This document shows, one piece after another, positions 31,141 to 39,030 of a DNA stretch of 39,030 nucleotides (positions are counted from its first letter, which is position 1; each line of letters begins with the position of its first letter). The notes under the pieces were generated by a model. It had not been told where the DNA came from. It was given only the letters and a program-made list of their open reading frames with translations, and searched no databases. A program made the position numbers and the translations under genes. The stretch comes from Candidatus Limivivens intestinipullorum (lineage in GTDB: Bacteria > Bacillota > Clostridia > Lachnospirales > Lachnospiraceae): NCBI GenBank assembly GCA_018711185.1, contig DVIQ01000079.1, forward strand, positions 1-39,030, written 5' to 3'.

Positions 31141-33918
31141 ATGCGCAAAAATATCGTTCACTACGTTACCAGACAATATATGAAGCAGAATAAAAAGCGA
31201 ACCCTCACGGCCTTCGCCGGAATCGTCTGCATGGTACTTCTGATGACCTGCGTTTTTGTGGGAAAAGATACGGCCATCGCCTACCTGGAGCGGGTGGCCT
31301 CCAAAAAAGACGGCCTCTGGCATGTGAGCATGTACGATGTCACGGAAAAGGAGCTGGAACAGGTAAACGCTCTTCCGTATGTGGAGCAGACCGCCGTCTC
31401 CGCGGATCAGGGCTTTACGGATTTTTCCCTGTCCGCCAATGACCAGCGGCCCTACCTTTTTGTAAAATCCTACTCGCCTCAGTGCTTTGACTGGATGAAC
31501 ATTACATTAAAAAGCGGACGGCTTCCGGAAAATTCCGGCGAAATCGTTCTCAGCGAAACTGCCCTTTCGGACGGCGCGGAGATTGAAGTGGGCGATACCA
31601 TTCAGGCGGAATTTTTCACCAGAAGCGTCACCGGCATTGACCCGGACACGGAAAAAACCTTTTTCCCCTTTTACGGCATCGATCTGGAATACGGGGAAAC
31701 CGTAGCGGTTTCCCAGAATTTCCCCTATTATGGGGAAAACGAAAGTTTCCGTGAAAACCGTAAGTTTCTTGGAACCTCCGGAACCTATGAGGTTGTTGGC
31801 ATCATTGAACAGCCCTCCTGGGAGGACACCGGTTCCGCGGGCTATCCCGCCATCTGCGGTCTGGACAGCCAGGAGGCCGCCGGTCTTGGGCAGTTTAATC
31901 TTTCCATTATTCTGGATCTGAACCGCGTTCCTTCCTCCTATGGGCAGGATCTCCGGGATATCGCCGGTACCCATGAGATTGATTTCAATAACTATCTTCT
32001 GGCCTTCTCCGGAAATTCCTCGGATACCACCATCAACGCCGTGGTAGGCTTTCTTACCGTCTTCTTTACGGCAATGATCATCCTGGCCTCCGTTCTGCTG
32101 ATTTACAATGTTTTCCGGCTTTCCTTCCGGGAACGGAGCCGGTATCTCGGAATGCTGGCTTCTGTGGGCGCCACCCGCCGTCAAAAGCGCGGCAGCGTGT
32201 ATTACGAGGCAGGTACCCTTCTGCTTCCGGCTCTTCCCCTAGGAATCCTGGCGGGCCTGGGCATCGTGGAGCTTGGAATGCTGGGAATCAATCCGTTCCT
32301 GGGCAAGCTCCTGATGCTGGAACGCTACCTGGACACCGGGGCAATCCCCCTTTCGGTATCCCCCCGGGCCCTGGCAGCCGTCATCCTGCTCAGCATCGCC
32401 ACAACCCTGCTCTCCGCCTTTCTTCCTGCCAGAAAGATCGGTAAAATCGGCCCCATAGAATCCATCCGCGGCAATGCGGACACAAAAAACCGCACCTTTC
32501 GGATGCGCCCGGGTCTGATCCGGCGTTTTAAGGCAGAGGGAATGCTGGCCGCGGACACGGTCAGCCGCCAGAAAAAGAGCTCCAAAGCCGTGGTATCCGC
32601 AGCCGCCGTGTTTATGATTGTCATGATGCTTGCCTCCTGCGGAGCGGCCGCCATCTCCCGGATCGTAGACGTGAAAATCGGCAGCTCCGGGGACATCACG
32701 GTAAACAGCGGAGACTGGGACTATTTCGTCACCGGAGACAACCGCTCCGAAATCAAGGCCCTGGCCCGGGAGCTTTCCGCCGAGGAGGATGTGGCTTCTG
32801 TCCGCCAGTGGTATACCGGCCTATTTGTAAGCACCGTGTCCATGGATACCTACAGTCAGGAATATTGGGACGATATGCGGGATCTCTTCGGCCTCTATTA
32901 CCGAAGAGAGCTCAGCGTGGAGGAATTTATGGAGCTGGCTCCGGTCAACGAACAATCCGTGAACCTTCTGGCCGTGGATTCCGAAACCCTGGACGAAATC
33001 GCCGCCATAGCCGGCGCCGACGCCGAAGCCCTGAAGAGCTCTCATGCTGCCATTGTGGTAAACGACGGCTCCATGTCCACAGACACCATCGGCATCTGGC
33101 AGATGACCCCCAAGCGTTACCGGTACTACTATATTTCGTCTCTGACCGACCTGGAAAAGGGCGACCGCATTTCCATGAAGATCTACAGCCCCACCAAAGA
33201 CGAGCAAGTGCCGTTTTCGGTGGATATCGCCGGATTTGTCACGAAAAAACAGCTTGACAAATACGTCACGCTGAACGGCCACCAGATCTGGCTCATTGTC
33301 AGCACCGCTACCTGCGAGGCAATCATGGACATCAATGAGGAGGCCGACGGAAACAGCTACGGCGTTCTGACCACGGATCTCTACATCCGCATGGCCAACC
33401 CCAACTCTCCGGTTCTGGACCGCCTGGAAAGCTTCAGCAACCAGGACAGCTCCAATATGGCCGTGGTGCCGGCCAACATCACCCAGACCATGTCCTCTGC
33501 CATTCTGACGATTGTCCGGGTACTCCTGGTCTGCTTTGTGATCCTGACCTCCGCCATCTGCCTGCTGAATCTGGTGAACTCCATAAACGGCCGTCTGGCG
33601 GAGCGCCGCAGAGAATTCGCGATTTTGAAGTCCATCGGGATGACCGGGAAGCAGCTTCGGAAAATGCTGCTTATGGAGTGCGCGGCTCTTCTCCTGAAAA
33701 CCGTCCTCCCGGTACTGCTGATCACCGGGCTGTCCGTTCTGGTAATGCACCGGGGGCTCACCCTGATCTTCGGAAACGTGTATCTTCCGATACCCTGGAT
33801 CCCCTGCGCGGGGGCGGCTGTTCTCGCCTTTCTGGCCGTGGTGATCATCACGCTCCGGGCCGGATTTTCAAAGGAAAACGCAAATCTGCTTGAAGAGATA
33901 CGCAGCGAGAGTATATAA
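31141..33918 (+). CDS. FtsX-family ABC permease with large extracellular domains
   Basis: 925 residues, longer than BceB (about 650). One N-terminal helix (TLTAFAGIVCMVLLMTCVFV) is followed by a ~260-residue extracellular domain, then three helices of a first FtsX unit (FLTVFFTAMIILASVLLIYNV; ERSRYLGMLASVGATRRQKR loop). After a cytosolic link comes a further helix (VVSAAAVFMIVMMLASCGAA), a second large extracellular domain of ~250 residues, and a second FtsX unit (ERRREFAILKSIGMTGKQLR). It therefore looks like a MacB-like permease doubled in one chain. GGAGGTGA precedes ATG 31141. It probably removes or shields against a membrane-acting peptide or lipid. Confidence 0.93.
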   Translation: MRKNIVHYVTRQYMKQNKKRTLTAFAGIVCMVLLMTCVFVGKDTAIAYLERVASKKDGLWHVSMYDVTEKELEQVNALPYVEQTAVSADQGFTDFSLSANDQRPYLFVKSYSPQCFDWMNITLKSGRLPENSGEIVLSETALSDGAEIEVGDTIQAEFFTRSVTGIDPDTEKTFFPFYGIDLEYGETVAVSQNFPYYGENESFRENRKFLGTSGTYEVVGIIEQPSWEDTGSAGYPAICGLDSQEAAGLGQFNLSIILDLNRVPSSYGQDLRDIAGTHEIDFNNYLLAFSGNSSDTTINAVVGFLTVFFTAMIILASVLLIYNVFRLSFRERSRYLGMLASVGATRRQKRGSVYYEAGTLLLPALPLGILAGLGIVELGMLGINPFLGKLLMLERYLDTGAIPLSVSPRALAAVILLSIATTLLSAFLPARKIGKIGPIESIRGNADTKNRTFRMRPGLIRRFKAEGMLAADTVSRQKKSSKAVVSAAAVFMIVMMLASCGAAAISRIVDVKIGSSGDITVNSGDWDYFVTGDNRSEIKALARELSAEEDVASVRQWYTGLFVSTVSMDTYSQEYWDDMRDLFGLYYRRELSVEEFMELAPVNEQSVNLLAVDSETLDEIAAIAGADAEALKSSHAAIVVNDGSMSTDTIGIWQMTPKRYRYYYISSLTDLEKGDRISMKIYSPTKDEQVPFSVDIAGFVTKKQLDKYVTLNGHQIWLIVSTATCEAIMDINEEADGNSYGVLTTDLYIRMANPNSPVLDRLESFSNQDSSNMAVVPANITQTMSSAILTIVRVLLVCFVILTSAICLLNLVNSINGRLAERRREFAILKSIGMTGKQLRKMLLMECAALLLKTVLPVLLITGLSVLVMHRGLTLIFGNVYLPIPWIPCAGAAVLAFLAVVIITLRAGFSKENANLLEEIRSESI

Positions 33919-33930
33919 TAACAGTGCATA

Positions 33931-33995
33931 GGACGGCCGCCGTTTCGCGGGGTGAGGCCGTCCAAAGGAGGATCGTGCCGCCAGCCAAAGGCGGC
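33931..33995 (+). other. Two intercistronic hairpins between permease and regulator genes
   Basis: GGACGGCC (33931-33938) pairs with GGCCGTCC (33956-33963), and GCCGCC (33977-33982) pairs with GGCGGC (33990-33995). The ribosome binding site of the regulator (GGAG near 34001) follows. They could lower read-through or protect the upstream mRNA. There is no U tract. Confidence 0.5.
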
Positions 33996-34009
33996 GGAAT
34001 GGAGTTAAT

Positions 34010-34693
34010 ATGACTATATGGATTGTAGAGGATGATGCCGTGATTCTGGAAGGGCTCACCTATTCCCTGACCCAGGAGGGCTATCAGGTGTTCACCAGCG
34101 GCACCGTCCGGGACGCTCTGGTCCTTTTGGAACAGAATACGCCCTTTGACTTCTGTCTGCTGGACGTGATGCTGCCGGACGGCACGGGTTTTGAGATCTG
34201 CAGGGCTATCCGGGCCCGAAGCCAGGTGCCGATTCTCTTTCTCACAGCCTGCAGCGATGAAGTAAACACCGTCATGGCCCTGGAACAGGGCGCGGATGAC
34301 TATATCGCCAAGCCCTTCCATCTGCGGGAGCTCCTTGCCCGGATGAAGGCGATTTTAAGACGGACCCAGGGCGCTTCCGGCCAGACGCCCTCTCTGATTC
34401 AGGTCGGGGAAAACCAGATAAACACCCAGACCGCCAAGGTGACCCGGGGCGGCGAAGAGGTTGTCCTTACCGCCACAGAATACCGGCTTCTCCTGGTGTT
34501 TTTGAATCACCGGGGCCAGAACCTTTCCAGGCAGCAGATCCTGGACTGCCTCTGGGATGAGGCCGGGGACTTTGTAAACGATAATACCCTCACCGTCTAC
34601 ATTAAGCGTCTCCGCCAAAAGCTCGGGGATACGGAAGAAAACCATCTGATCAAAACCATCCGCGGCTACGGCTACCGCATGGACAGGCAGTAG
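34010..34693 (+). CDS. OmpR-family response regulator
   Basis: 227 residues. The receiver domain has acidic residues E7-D8-D9, phospho-acceptor D52 (FCLLDVMLPDG), T79 and K101 (DDYIAKPF). An OmpR/PhoB winged helix follows from ~130 (TATEYRLLLVFLNHRGQNLS, NTLTVYIKRLRQKLGD, IKTIRGYGYRM). GGAG lies before ATG 34010. It likely activates the ABC genes upstream in response to the kinase encoded next. Repeat copy J sits between regulator and kinase genes, which in most Bce systems are adjacent or overlapping. Confidence 0.95.
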   Translation: MTIWIVEDDAVILEGLTYSLTQEGYQVFTSGTVRDALVLLEQNTPFDFCLLDVMLPDGTGFEICRAIRARSQVPILFLTACSDEVNTVMALEQGADDYIAKPFHLRELLARMKAILRRTQGASGQTPSLIQVGENQINTQTAKVTRGGEEVVLTATEYRLLLVFLNHRGQNLSRQQILDCLWDEAGDFVNDNTLTVYIKRLRQKLGDTEENHLIKTIRGYGYRMDRQ

Positions 34694-34696
34694 CCT

Positions 34697-34756
34697 TGTA
34701 ACAAGCCCAGGTCTGCGCACATGCTGCGCGGACCGTAAAAACGTGATTTACGCATC
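34697..34756 (-). repeat. Repeat family copy J (partial) between regulator and kinase genes
   Basis: GTAACAAGCCCA resembles the element end with a few bases deleted. GGTCTGCGCAC...TGCTGCGCGGACC, a hairpin, comes next, and then GTAAAAACGTGATT as in reverse-oriented copies. The central module is absent. It lengthens the gap between two genes of one operon to 86 bp. Confidence 0.75.
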
Positions 34757-34779
34757 CCTGGAAGGAGGTTGACCCGATT

Positions 34780-35763
34780 ATGGAAGTGCTTCTGCAGGCG
34801 TCCGCTCTGCTGGCGGCCCTGGCCGTCTGCGCGTTTACCCGGAACGCCCTTTTTTCCTGTCTGGCATTTGGGATCTGCGCTGCCTTTATGCTGGCGGTTT
34901 CCCTTGTATCCCGGCTGTCTGTGAATCGGCAGATCGAAGCCCTCACCGCCTACCTGATGCGTGTCCAGGACAGTCTGGAGCTTCCCGCCCCGGAAAAATG
35001 CCGGGAGGGAAAGCTTGGAATCCTTCAGAGCGAGATTTACAAACTGGTGGTTCTCTTGAATGAGCAGACTGCCGAGGCCCAGAAGGGCCGGGAATATCTG
35101 GCCGATATGCTGTCCGACATTTCCCATCAGCTGAAAACCCCGCTGGCCGGCATCACGATTTTGACCGATCTTCTGAAAAACCCGGATCTTCCCCAGGAAA
35201 AGCGCCGGGAATTCGCGGATAAAATAAACGCCCAGGCGGACCGGGCGGCCTGGCTTATAAAAAATCTTCTGGCCCTGTCCCAGATTGAAGCCGGCGTTTT
35301 AAAATTGAAAGCGGAAAAAACGGACGGACAGGCCCTTTTGCGGGAAGTCTGCGCCCCCTTTGAGGTAATGGCGGAACTGAAAGACGTAACGCTTTCCCTG
35401 TCTGCCCCTTCCGGGGCTTTCCTCCTCTGCGACCGGCACTGGACGGCGGAAGCCCTCTCAAACATCGTCAAAAACTGCCTGGAACATACGCCCTCCAAAG
35501 GGGCCGTCTACGTGAAGCTGGAGCAGAATAATTTTTCCACGGACATCACCATCCGGGATACCGGAGAAGGCATAAAAAAAGAGCAGCTTCCCCATATCTT
35601 CGAGCGCTTTTACAAGGCGGACAATGCCGGAAGGGACAGCGTGGGCATCGGCCTTGCCATGGCAAAGCAGATTCTCCTGCTGCAGAATGGGGACATCACC
35701 GCCAAAAGCCGGCCTGGAGAGGGAACCGCCTTCTTTATCAAACTATATCGTGTGGAAGGATAA
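34780..35763 (+). CDS. Sensor histidine kinase of the Bce-like module
   Basis: 327 residues. Two short N-terminal membrane helices (ALLAALAVCAFT; CLAFGICAAFMLAVSLVS) are separated by only a few residues, so there is no real extracellular sensor domain. This is the layout of BceS-like intramembrane-sensing kinases that read the state of their ABC transporter. H116 is in the HisKA motif DISHQLKTPLAG. The ATPase part has N box LSNIVKNCLEHT, DTGEGIKKEQLPHIFERFYK and GIGLAMAKQIL. GAAGGAGG precedes ATG 34780. A direct contact with the 925-residue permease is expected by analogy. Confidence 0.95.
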   Translation: MEVLLQASALLAALAVCAFTRNALFSCLAFGICAAFMLAVSLVSRLSVNRQIEALTAYLMRVQDSLELPAPEKCREGKLGILQSEIYKLVVLLNEQTAEAQKGREYLADMLSDISHQLKTPLAGITILTDLLKNPDLPQEKRREFADKINAQADRAAWLIKNLLALSQIEAGVLKLKAEKTDGQALLREVCAPFEVMAELKDVTLSLSAPSGAFLLCDRHWTAEALSNIVKNCLEHTPSKGAVYVKLEQNNFSTDITIRDTGEGIKKEQLPHIFERFYKADNAGRDSVGIGLAMAKQILLLQNGDITAKSRPGEGTAFFIKLYRVEG

Positions 35764-35780
35764 CAGGAAAAGGAGTATTT

Positions 35781-36419
35781 ATGAACTGCTGTAAAGAGAA
35801 AAAAGAAAGCCTTGCCGCCGCCAGACGGCAGGAAATTATCCGGGCCTGCGAGGAATTGTACGAGGCCGTGGACTACGATGCCATCAGCATCAAGGAAATC
35901 GCCAAGTCCACTTCCATCTGCCGGTCCAATATCTATAATTATTACGAGACAAAGGAAGAAATTTTTCTGGATATTCTGAAGAAAGAGTATCTCCTCTGGA
36001 TGGAGGATATGAAAAAGCTCCTTGAAGAGGACTCTTTGCGCTCCCGAAGCTCCTACTGCCGGATCATAGCCAGGACGGCCCGGCACCGCCCCCGGCTTTT
36101 GAAGCTGATCTCCGTACACTATGTATCCATTGAGAAAAACTGCTCCCTGGAACGGCTCACGGATTTCAAAAAATCCATGGAGCCGTTCTGGAACATGTTC
36201 CGGGAAAGTCTTACCGTGTATTTTCCAAACTCCTCTTCGGAAAAACGGGAGACTTTTATCCTGCTGGCCATGTCCCTGGTGCAGGGCATCTATTCCATGA
36301 CCAGCCTTTCCGAGAAACAGCTCTGCGCCATGAAATGCGCGAATCCGGGATACACACAGCCTGATTTTGAGGATACCTTCTATCAGGCCCTGTATACGCT
36401 GACCTCAGAGCTGCTGTGA
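35781..36419 (+). CDS. TetR-family transcriptional regulator
   Basis: 212 residues. The N-terminal HTH is clear (RQEIIRACEELYEAVDYDAI, SIKEIAKSTSICRSNIYNYY, ETKEEIFLDIL), with a helical C-terminal ligand domain of no specific family. AAAGGAG precedes ATG 35781, only 17 nt after the kinase stop, so it probably belongs to the same operon. A one-component repressor at the end of a Bce-like two-component/ABC operon is not the standard arrangement. It may control the same promoter with an intracellular effector, or a gene elsewhere. It converges on lon with 18 bp between stops. Confidence 0.9.
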   Translation: MNCCKEKKESLAAARRQEIIRACEELYEAVDYDAISIKEIAKSTSICRSNIYNYYETKEEIFLDILKKEYLLWMEDMKKLLEEDSLRSRSSYCRIIARTARHRPRLLKLISVHYVSIEKNCSLERLTDFKKSMEPFWNMFRESLTVYFPNSSSEKRETFILLAMSLVQGIYSMTSLSEKQLCAMKCANPGYTQPDFEDTFYQALYTLTSELL

Positions 36420-36437
36420 ATCGCTGCCTGAATCTCC

Positions 36438-38702
36438 TTATCCGAGCAGACGGTCCAGCACATCCGTGACTTTTTTCACCGGAATGATTTCCAGCTTTGT
36501 CTTCACCTCTTCCGCCACATCCTCAAGGTCCTCCACATTGTCCGCGGGAATAAACACTTTGGTAATTCCCGCTCTCTGGGCGGCCATCAGCTTTTCAGGC
36601 AGACCGCCGATGGGCATTACCGTGCCCCGCAGAGAAACCTCTCCCGTCATGGCATAGTCCGTGCTCACCGGCTTTCCGGTAACCAGAGACGCCATTGCCG
36701 TCACCAGAGTAATCCCGGCCGAGGGTCCGTCCTTGGGAACGGCTCCCGCAGGCACATGGATGTGCAGGGTTTTTTCCTCAAGAACCTTCGTCTCCTCCGG
36801 ATACAGCGCCTTCACAATGCTCAGAGCGATCTGTACCGACTCCTTCATCACATCTCCCAGCTGTCCGGTAATCATCAGACCGCCTTTGCCGTTTACCAGC
36901 TTGCTCTCGATAAAAAGAATCTCTCCGCCTGCCCTGGTCCACGCCAGTCCCGTCACAACGCCGGGATCCGCCTGGGTCAGCCGCTTTTCCAGATGAAGCT
37001 TATTTCTTCCCAGATATTTTTCCAGATTTTCCTCCGTCACGTGAAGGGTGTCCCCTGTCTTGCGCACCAGCTCCACGGCCGCTGTTCTGCAGAGGATATC
37101 CATCTGCTTTTTCAGACCCCGGACGCCGGCCTCCATGGTATATTCTTCAATGATCCTGCGGATGGCATCGTCTGTCACCTCAAGACTCTCCTCCGGAATG
37201 CCCGCGGCCTTCATGGCCTTCGGCAGCAGATGCTTTCTGGCAATCTGGAATTTCTCCACAGCCGTATAGCCCGGGAAGGAAATCACTTCCATACGGTTCA
37301 GCAGAGGCTCCGGAATCGTATCCGTAGAATTTGCCGTGCAGACAAACAGCACATTGGACAGATCATAGGGCACATTCATATAGTGGTCCGTAAAGGTACT
37401 GTTCTGCTCCGGATCCAGCACCTCCAAAAGAGCGCTGGCAGGGTCTCCGCCATAATCCTTCGCGAGCTTGTCCACTTCGTCCAGAACCATCACCGGGTTG
37501 GAAGCGCCGCTTCGCTTCATTCCCTCCATAATCCGGCCCGGCATGGCGCCGATATAAGTCCGTCTGTGGCCCCGGATCTCCGCCTCATCCCGGATGCCGC
37601 CCAGGCTGATCCGCACATACTCCCTGCCCAGAGCCTTGGCAATGCTCTGGCCGATGCTGGTCTTTCCGGTGCCCGGCGCGCCCACAAACAGCAGAATCGA
37701 ACCGTGCTGCTTTTTGTTCAGGGCCATCACGGCCAGCTGCTGAATAATCCGTTCCTTTACCTTTTTCAGCCCGTAATGCTCCTCGTCCAGCACCGCCTGA
37801 GCCTTGTCCAGATCGATCTTCGGCATTCTCGGCGTCTTCCAGGAAAGGCTGGTGACAAAGTCCAGATAATCGTACAGCATCCCATACTCATGGCTTTCCT
37901 TGCCCTCCTGGCGCATCCGGTTTAAAACCTTCTCCGCCTCCTGCTTCGCCTCCTTATTCATGCCGGAGGACGCGATTTTCTTCTCAAATTTCCGCACATC
38001 CGAGACATTTTCCGGATGCATGTCATCCAGCTCCTTCTGGAGATAATCAATCTGCTTTTTCAGAGCCGCCTCCCGATAAAGCTGTTCCTGGTTGTCCTTC
38101 TGGGCTGTCTTTGCCTCCTCGGCCACCTTGGAGAGCTCCATAAACTCATTGACCGCCCTGGTAATCAGCTCGTACCGCTCCCGCCTGGAATCCGCCGCCA
38201 GAATGGCGTACTTATCATCCGGCGACAGGTTCAGATAGTCCGAGAGCGCGCAGACCAGATCGTTCATATTCTTCCGCTGAAGGATAAAGCTTCTGGCCCA
38301 CAGCCCCCACTGATAGCCCTGGACGAACTTCAGAAGCGCGGTCCGCAGCTTGCCGAACTCCTCCTTTTCTTCCTCTTCGGACATATCCTGTATCTCCGGC
38401 CGGATCGCCGCCGCGGCGTTGATCTGGCCGTTTTCGATTTCCACCATAGAGAAATCCATACGGTCCAGGGTACGGATATGCACCGTATCGCCCTCGCTGT
38501 CTCCCTCAATCCTGGCGGAAATACCGATGGGATAGAAATCCTCGGGAGTGTAATTTCCGTCCTCTTTCTCATTCTTCAAAAGCATAAACAAGATATCCGC
38601 TCCGGTGTGTACCGGTTCCTGGTTCGGGAAAAAATCCTTTTTGAAATAATAGGAAACGTCCGGAAGCAGCAGTGTATTATAAATCGCCCGTATTGTCATC
38701 AT
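36438..38702 (-). CDS. lon: ATP-dependent protease LonA
   Basis: 754 residues, close to the usual LonA length. The N-terminal domain (1-~205) is divergent from the standard opening. A coiled region follows (LKKQIDYLQKELDDMHPENV). The AAA+ module has Walker A GAPGTGKT (341-348), Walker B VMVLDEVDK, and sensor regions through NRMEVISFPGYT. The protease domain has the catalytic Ser S661 in PKDGPSAGITL and Lys K704 in IGGLPEKLMAAQRAG. It degrades misfolded and regulatory proteins in the cytoplasm. AGAAGG lies 7 nt before ATG 38702. A CIRCE operator sits just upstream, so repression by HrcA is likely. Confidence 0.97.
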   Translation of the reverse strand: MMTIRAIYNTLLLPDVSYYFKKDFFPNQEPVHTGADILFMLLKNEKEDGNYTPEDFYPIGISARIEGDSEGDTVHIRTLDRMDFSMVEIENGQINAAAAIRPEIQDMSEEEEKEEFGKLRTALLKFVQGYQWGLWARSFILQRKNMNDLVCALSDYLNLSPDDKYAILAADSRRERYELITRAVNEFMELSKVAEEAKTAQKDNQEQLYREAALKKQIDYLQKELDDMHPENVSDVRKFEKKIASSGMNKEAKQEAEKVLNRMRQEGKESHEYGMLYDYLDFVTSLSWKTPRMPKIDLDKAQAVLDEEHYGLKKVKERIIQQLAVMALNKKQHGSILLFVGAPGTGKTSIGQSIAKALGREYVRISLGGIRDEAEIRGHRRTYIGAMPGRIMEGMKRSGASNPVMVLDEVDKLAKDYGGDPASALLEVLDPEQNSTFTDHYMNVPYDLSNVLFVCTANSTDTIPEPLLNRMEVISFPGYTAVEKFQIARKHLLPKAMKAAGIPEESLEVTDDAIRRIIEEYTMEAGVRGLKKQMDILCRTAAVELVRKTGDTLHVTEENLEKYLGRNKLHLEKRLTQADPGVVTGLAWTRAGGEILFIESKLVNGKGGLMITGQLGDVMKESVQIALSIVKALYPEETKVLEEKTLHIHVPAGAVPKDGPSAGITLVTAMASLVTGKPVSTDYAMTGEVSLRGTVMPIGGLPEKLMAAQRAGITKVFIPADNVEDLEDVAEEVKTKLEIIPVKKVTDVLDRLLG

Positions 38703-38722
38703 TCAAATACCTTCTTTCGTTG

Positions 38723-38749
38723 TTAGCAATCTCCCTAGGTGAGTGCTAA
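38723..38749 (-). promoter_or_regulatory. CIRCE operator (HrcA site) of lon
   Basis: TTAGCAATC-N9-GAGTGCTAA, against the consensus TTAGCACTC-N9-GAGTGCTAA, so 17 of 18 bases match with exact spacing. It lies 21 bp upstream of the lon start codon, between the likely transcription start and the ribosome binding site, the usual CIRCE position. Confidence 0.9.
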
Positions 38750-38764
38750 TATTTTTCTGAAAAG

Positions 38765-38843
38765 AAAGCGAATAAAATTCCGCATTTTATTCGCTTTACC
38801 CGTTCATGGGGGGATGGTGACACAGTTTTCTGACACTGTGTCA
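38765..38843. other. Two hairpins between lon and the next gene
   Basis: AAAGCGAATAAAAT (38765-38778) pairs perfectly with ATTTTATTCGCTTT (38784-38797) around TCCGC. TGACACAGT (38818-38826) pairs perfectly with ACTGTGTCA (38835-38843). Either may end transcription of the minus-strand gene at the right edge. The first also lies where the lon promoter is expected; I found no clear -35/-10 pair for lon. Confidence 0.55.
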
Positions 38844-38890
38844 TCGTAATTGAGAGTATCACACTTTTTACTTTCTGTCAATAGCCTTAT

Positions 38891-39028
38891 TCATAATCTC
38901 AGGACAAACGCATGAATGTTTTCATCCTCCATTTTCTGGATTCTCTCTTTTTTTAAAACGACAATACTTTTTCCAAATACTGAATTGGACGCAGACCTAT
39001 TACAAACCGTTTCTTTCTCATCGATAGT
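38891..39028 (-). CDS. C-terminal end of an unidentified protein (cut by window edge)
   Basis: The minus-strand frame enters at the right edge and ends at TGA 38891-38893, giving 45 residues (SVFGKSIVVLKKERIQKMED, then ENIHAFVLRL). The composition looks coding, and the DNA is AT-rich. The family cannot be told from this piece. It is upstream of lon on the same strand, but the CIRCE site and hairpins between them argue for separate units. Confidence 0.55.
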   Translation of the reverse strand, partial: TIDEKETVCNRSASNSVFGKSIVVLKKERIQKMEDENIHAFVLRL

Positions 39029-39030
39029 CC

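Overview
The window reads as chromosomal DNA of a gut-type Clostridia, most likely Lachnospiraceae. The pointers are a DUF6128-like protein, secreted proteins built from choline-binding-type wall repeats, an AgrC/LytTR two-component system feeding an ABC exporter, a Bce-like ABC/two-component module, a large Alu-domain SRP RNA of the Bacillus/Clostridium type, a CIRCE operator, and strong Shine-Dalgarno sites. The assignment comes from gene content only. The left 7 kb and a short patch near 29 kb are visibly AT-richer than the rest and look acquired.

Left end (1-6.9 kb): three gene remnants (C-terminus of an IS982-like transposase, C-terminus of a P-loop kinase-like protein, N-terminus of a Uma2-like nuclease), then a LytTR response regulator and an AgrC-like kinase. 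A terminator follows, then a promoter with two TTTTTTACAA repeats 22 bp apart (a LytTR-type operator), which should drive a lipoprotein, two membrane proteins and an ABC ATPase. No agrB or agrD is present, so the signal is unknown.

7-20 kb: a broken MATE gene with a terminator-bearing leader, an Lrp/AsnC regulator divergent from an intact MATE gene plus cupin, a secreted protein of unknown function, the SRP RNA (ffs), thioredoxin with a Crp-type regulator, tadA, a NrdG-like radical SAM activase, a DUF6128-like protein with a 12-residue minisatellite, and a GH95 fucosidase-type enzyme. The order tadA then ffs on one strand matches the Bacillus tadA-scr-dnaX order, with trxA and crp between them on the other strand.

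20-28.3 kb: a same-strand surface cluster. Three secreted proteins pair wall-binding repeats with a transglutaminase-like Cys-His-Asp domain, a fourth has the repeats and a short unknown tail, and one has an SH3-like domain. Among them sit an AlgI-type MBOAT O-acetyltransferase and an AlgJ/DHHW-type partner. I read this as a set for O-acetylating an extracellular polymer and placing repeat proteins on the wall. It is the best candidate for an undescribed system here.

28.3-39 kb: a nitroreductase pseudogene head-to-head with a 5'-truncated DUF4258 gene (followed by a YgiT-type zinc-finger partner), a GNAT acetyltransferase, a Bce-like ABC transporter with response regulator, kinase and TetR regulator, and a LonA protease gene with a CIRCE (HrcA) operator just upstream of its ribosome binding site.

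Running through all of this is a dispersed repeat family of about 135 bp with GTAACAGTTCAGCCC-type inverted ends and three internal hairpins. I count ten full or partial copies. One full copy is flanked by an 8-bp direct repeat, so it behaves like a MITE. Copies lie in leaders, between operon genes and next to stop codons.
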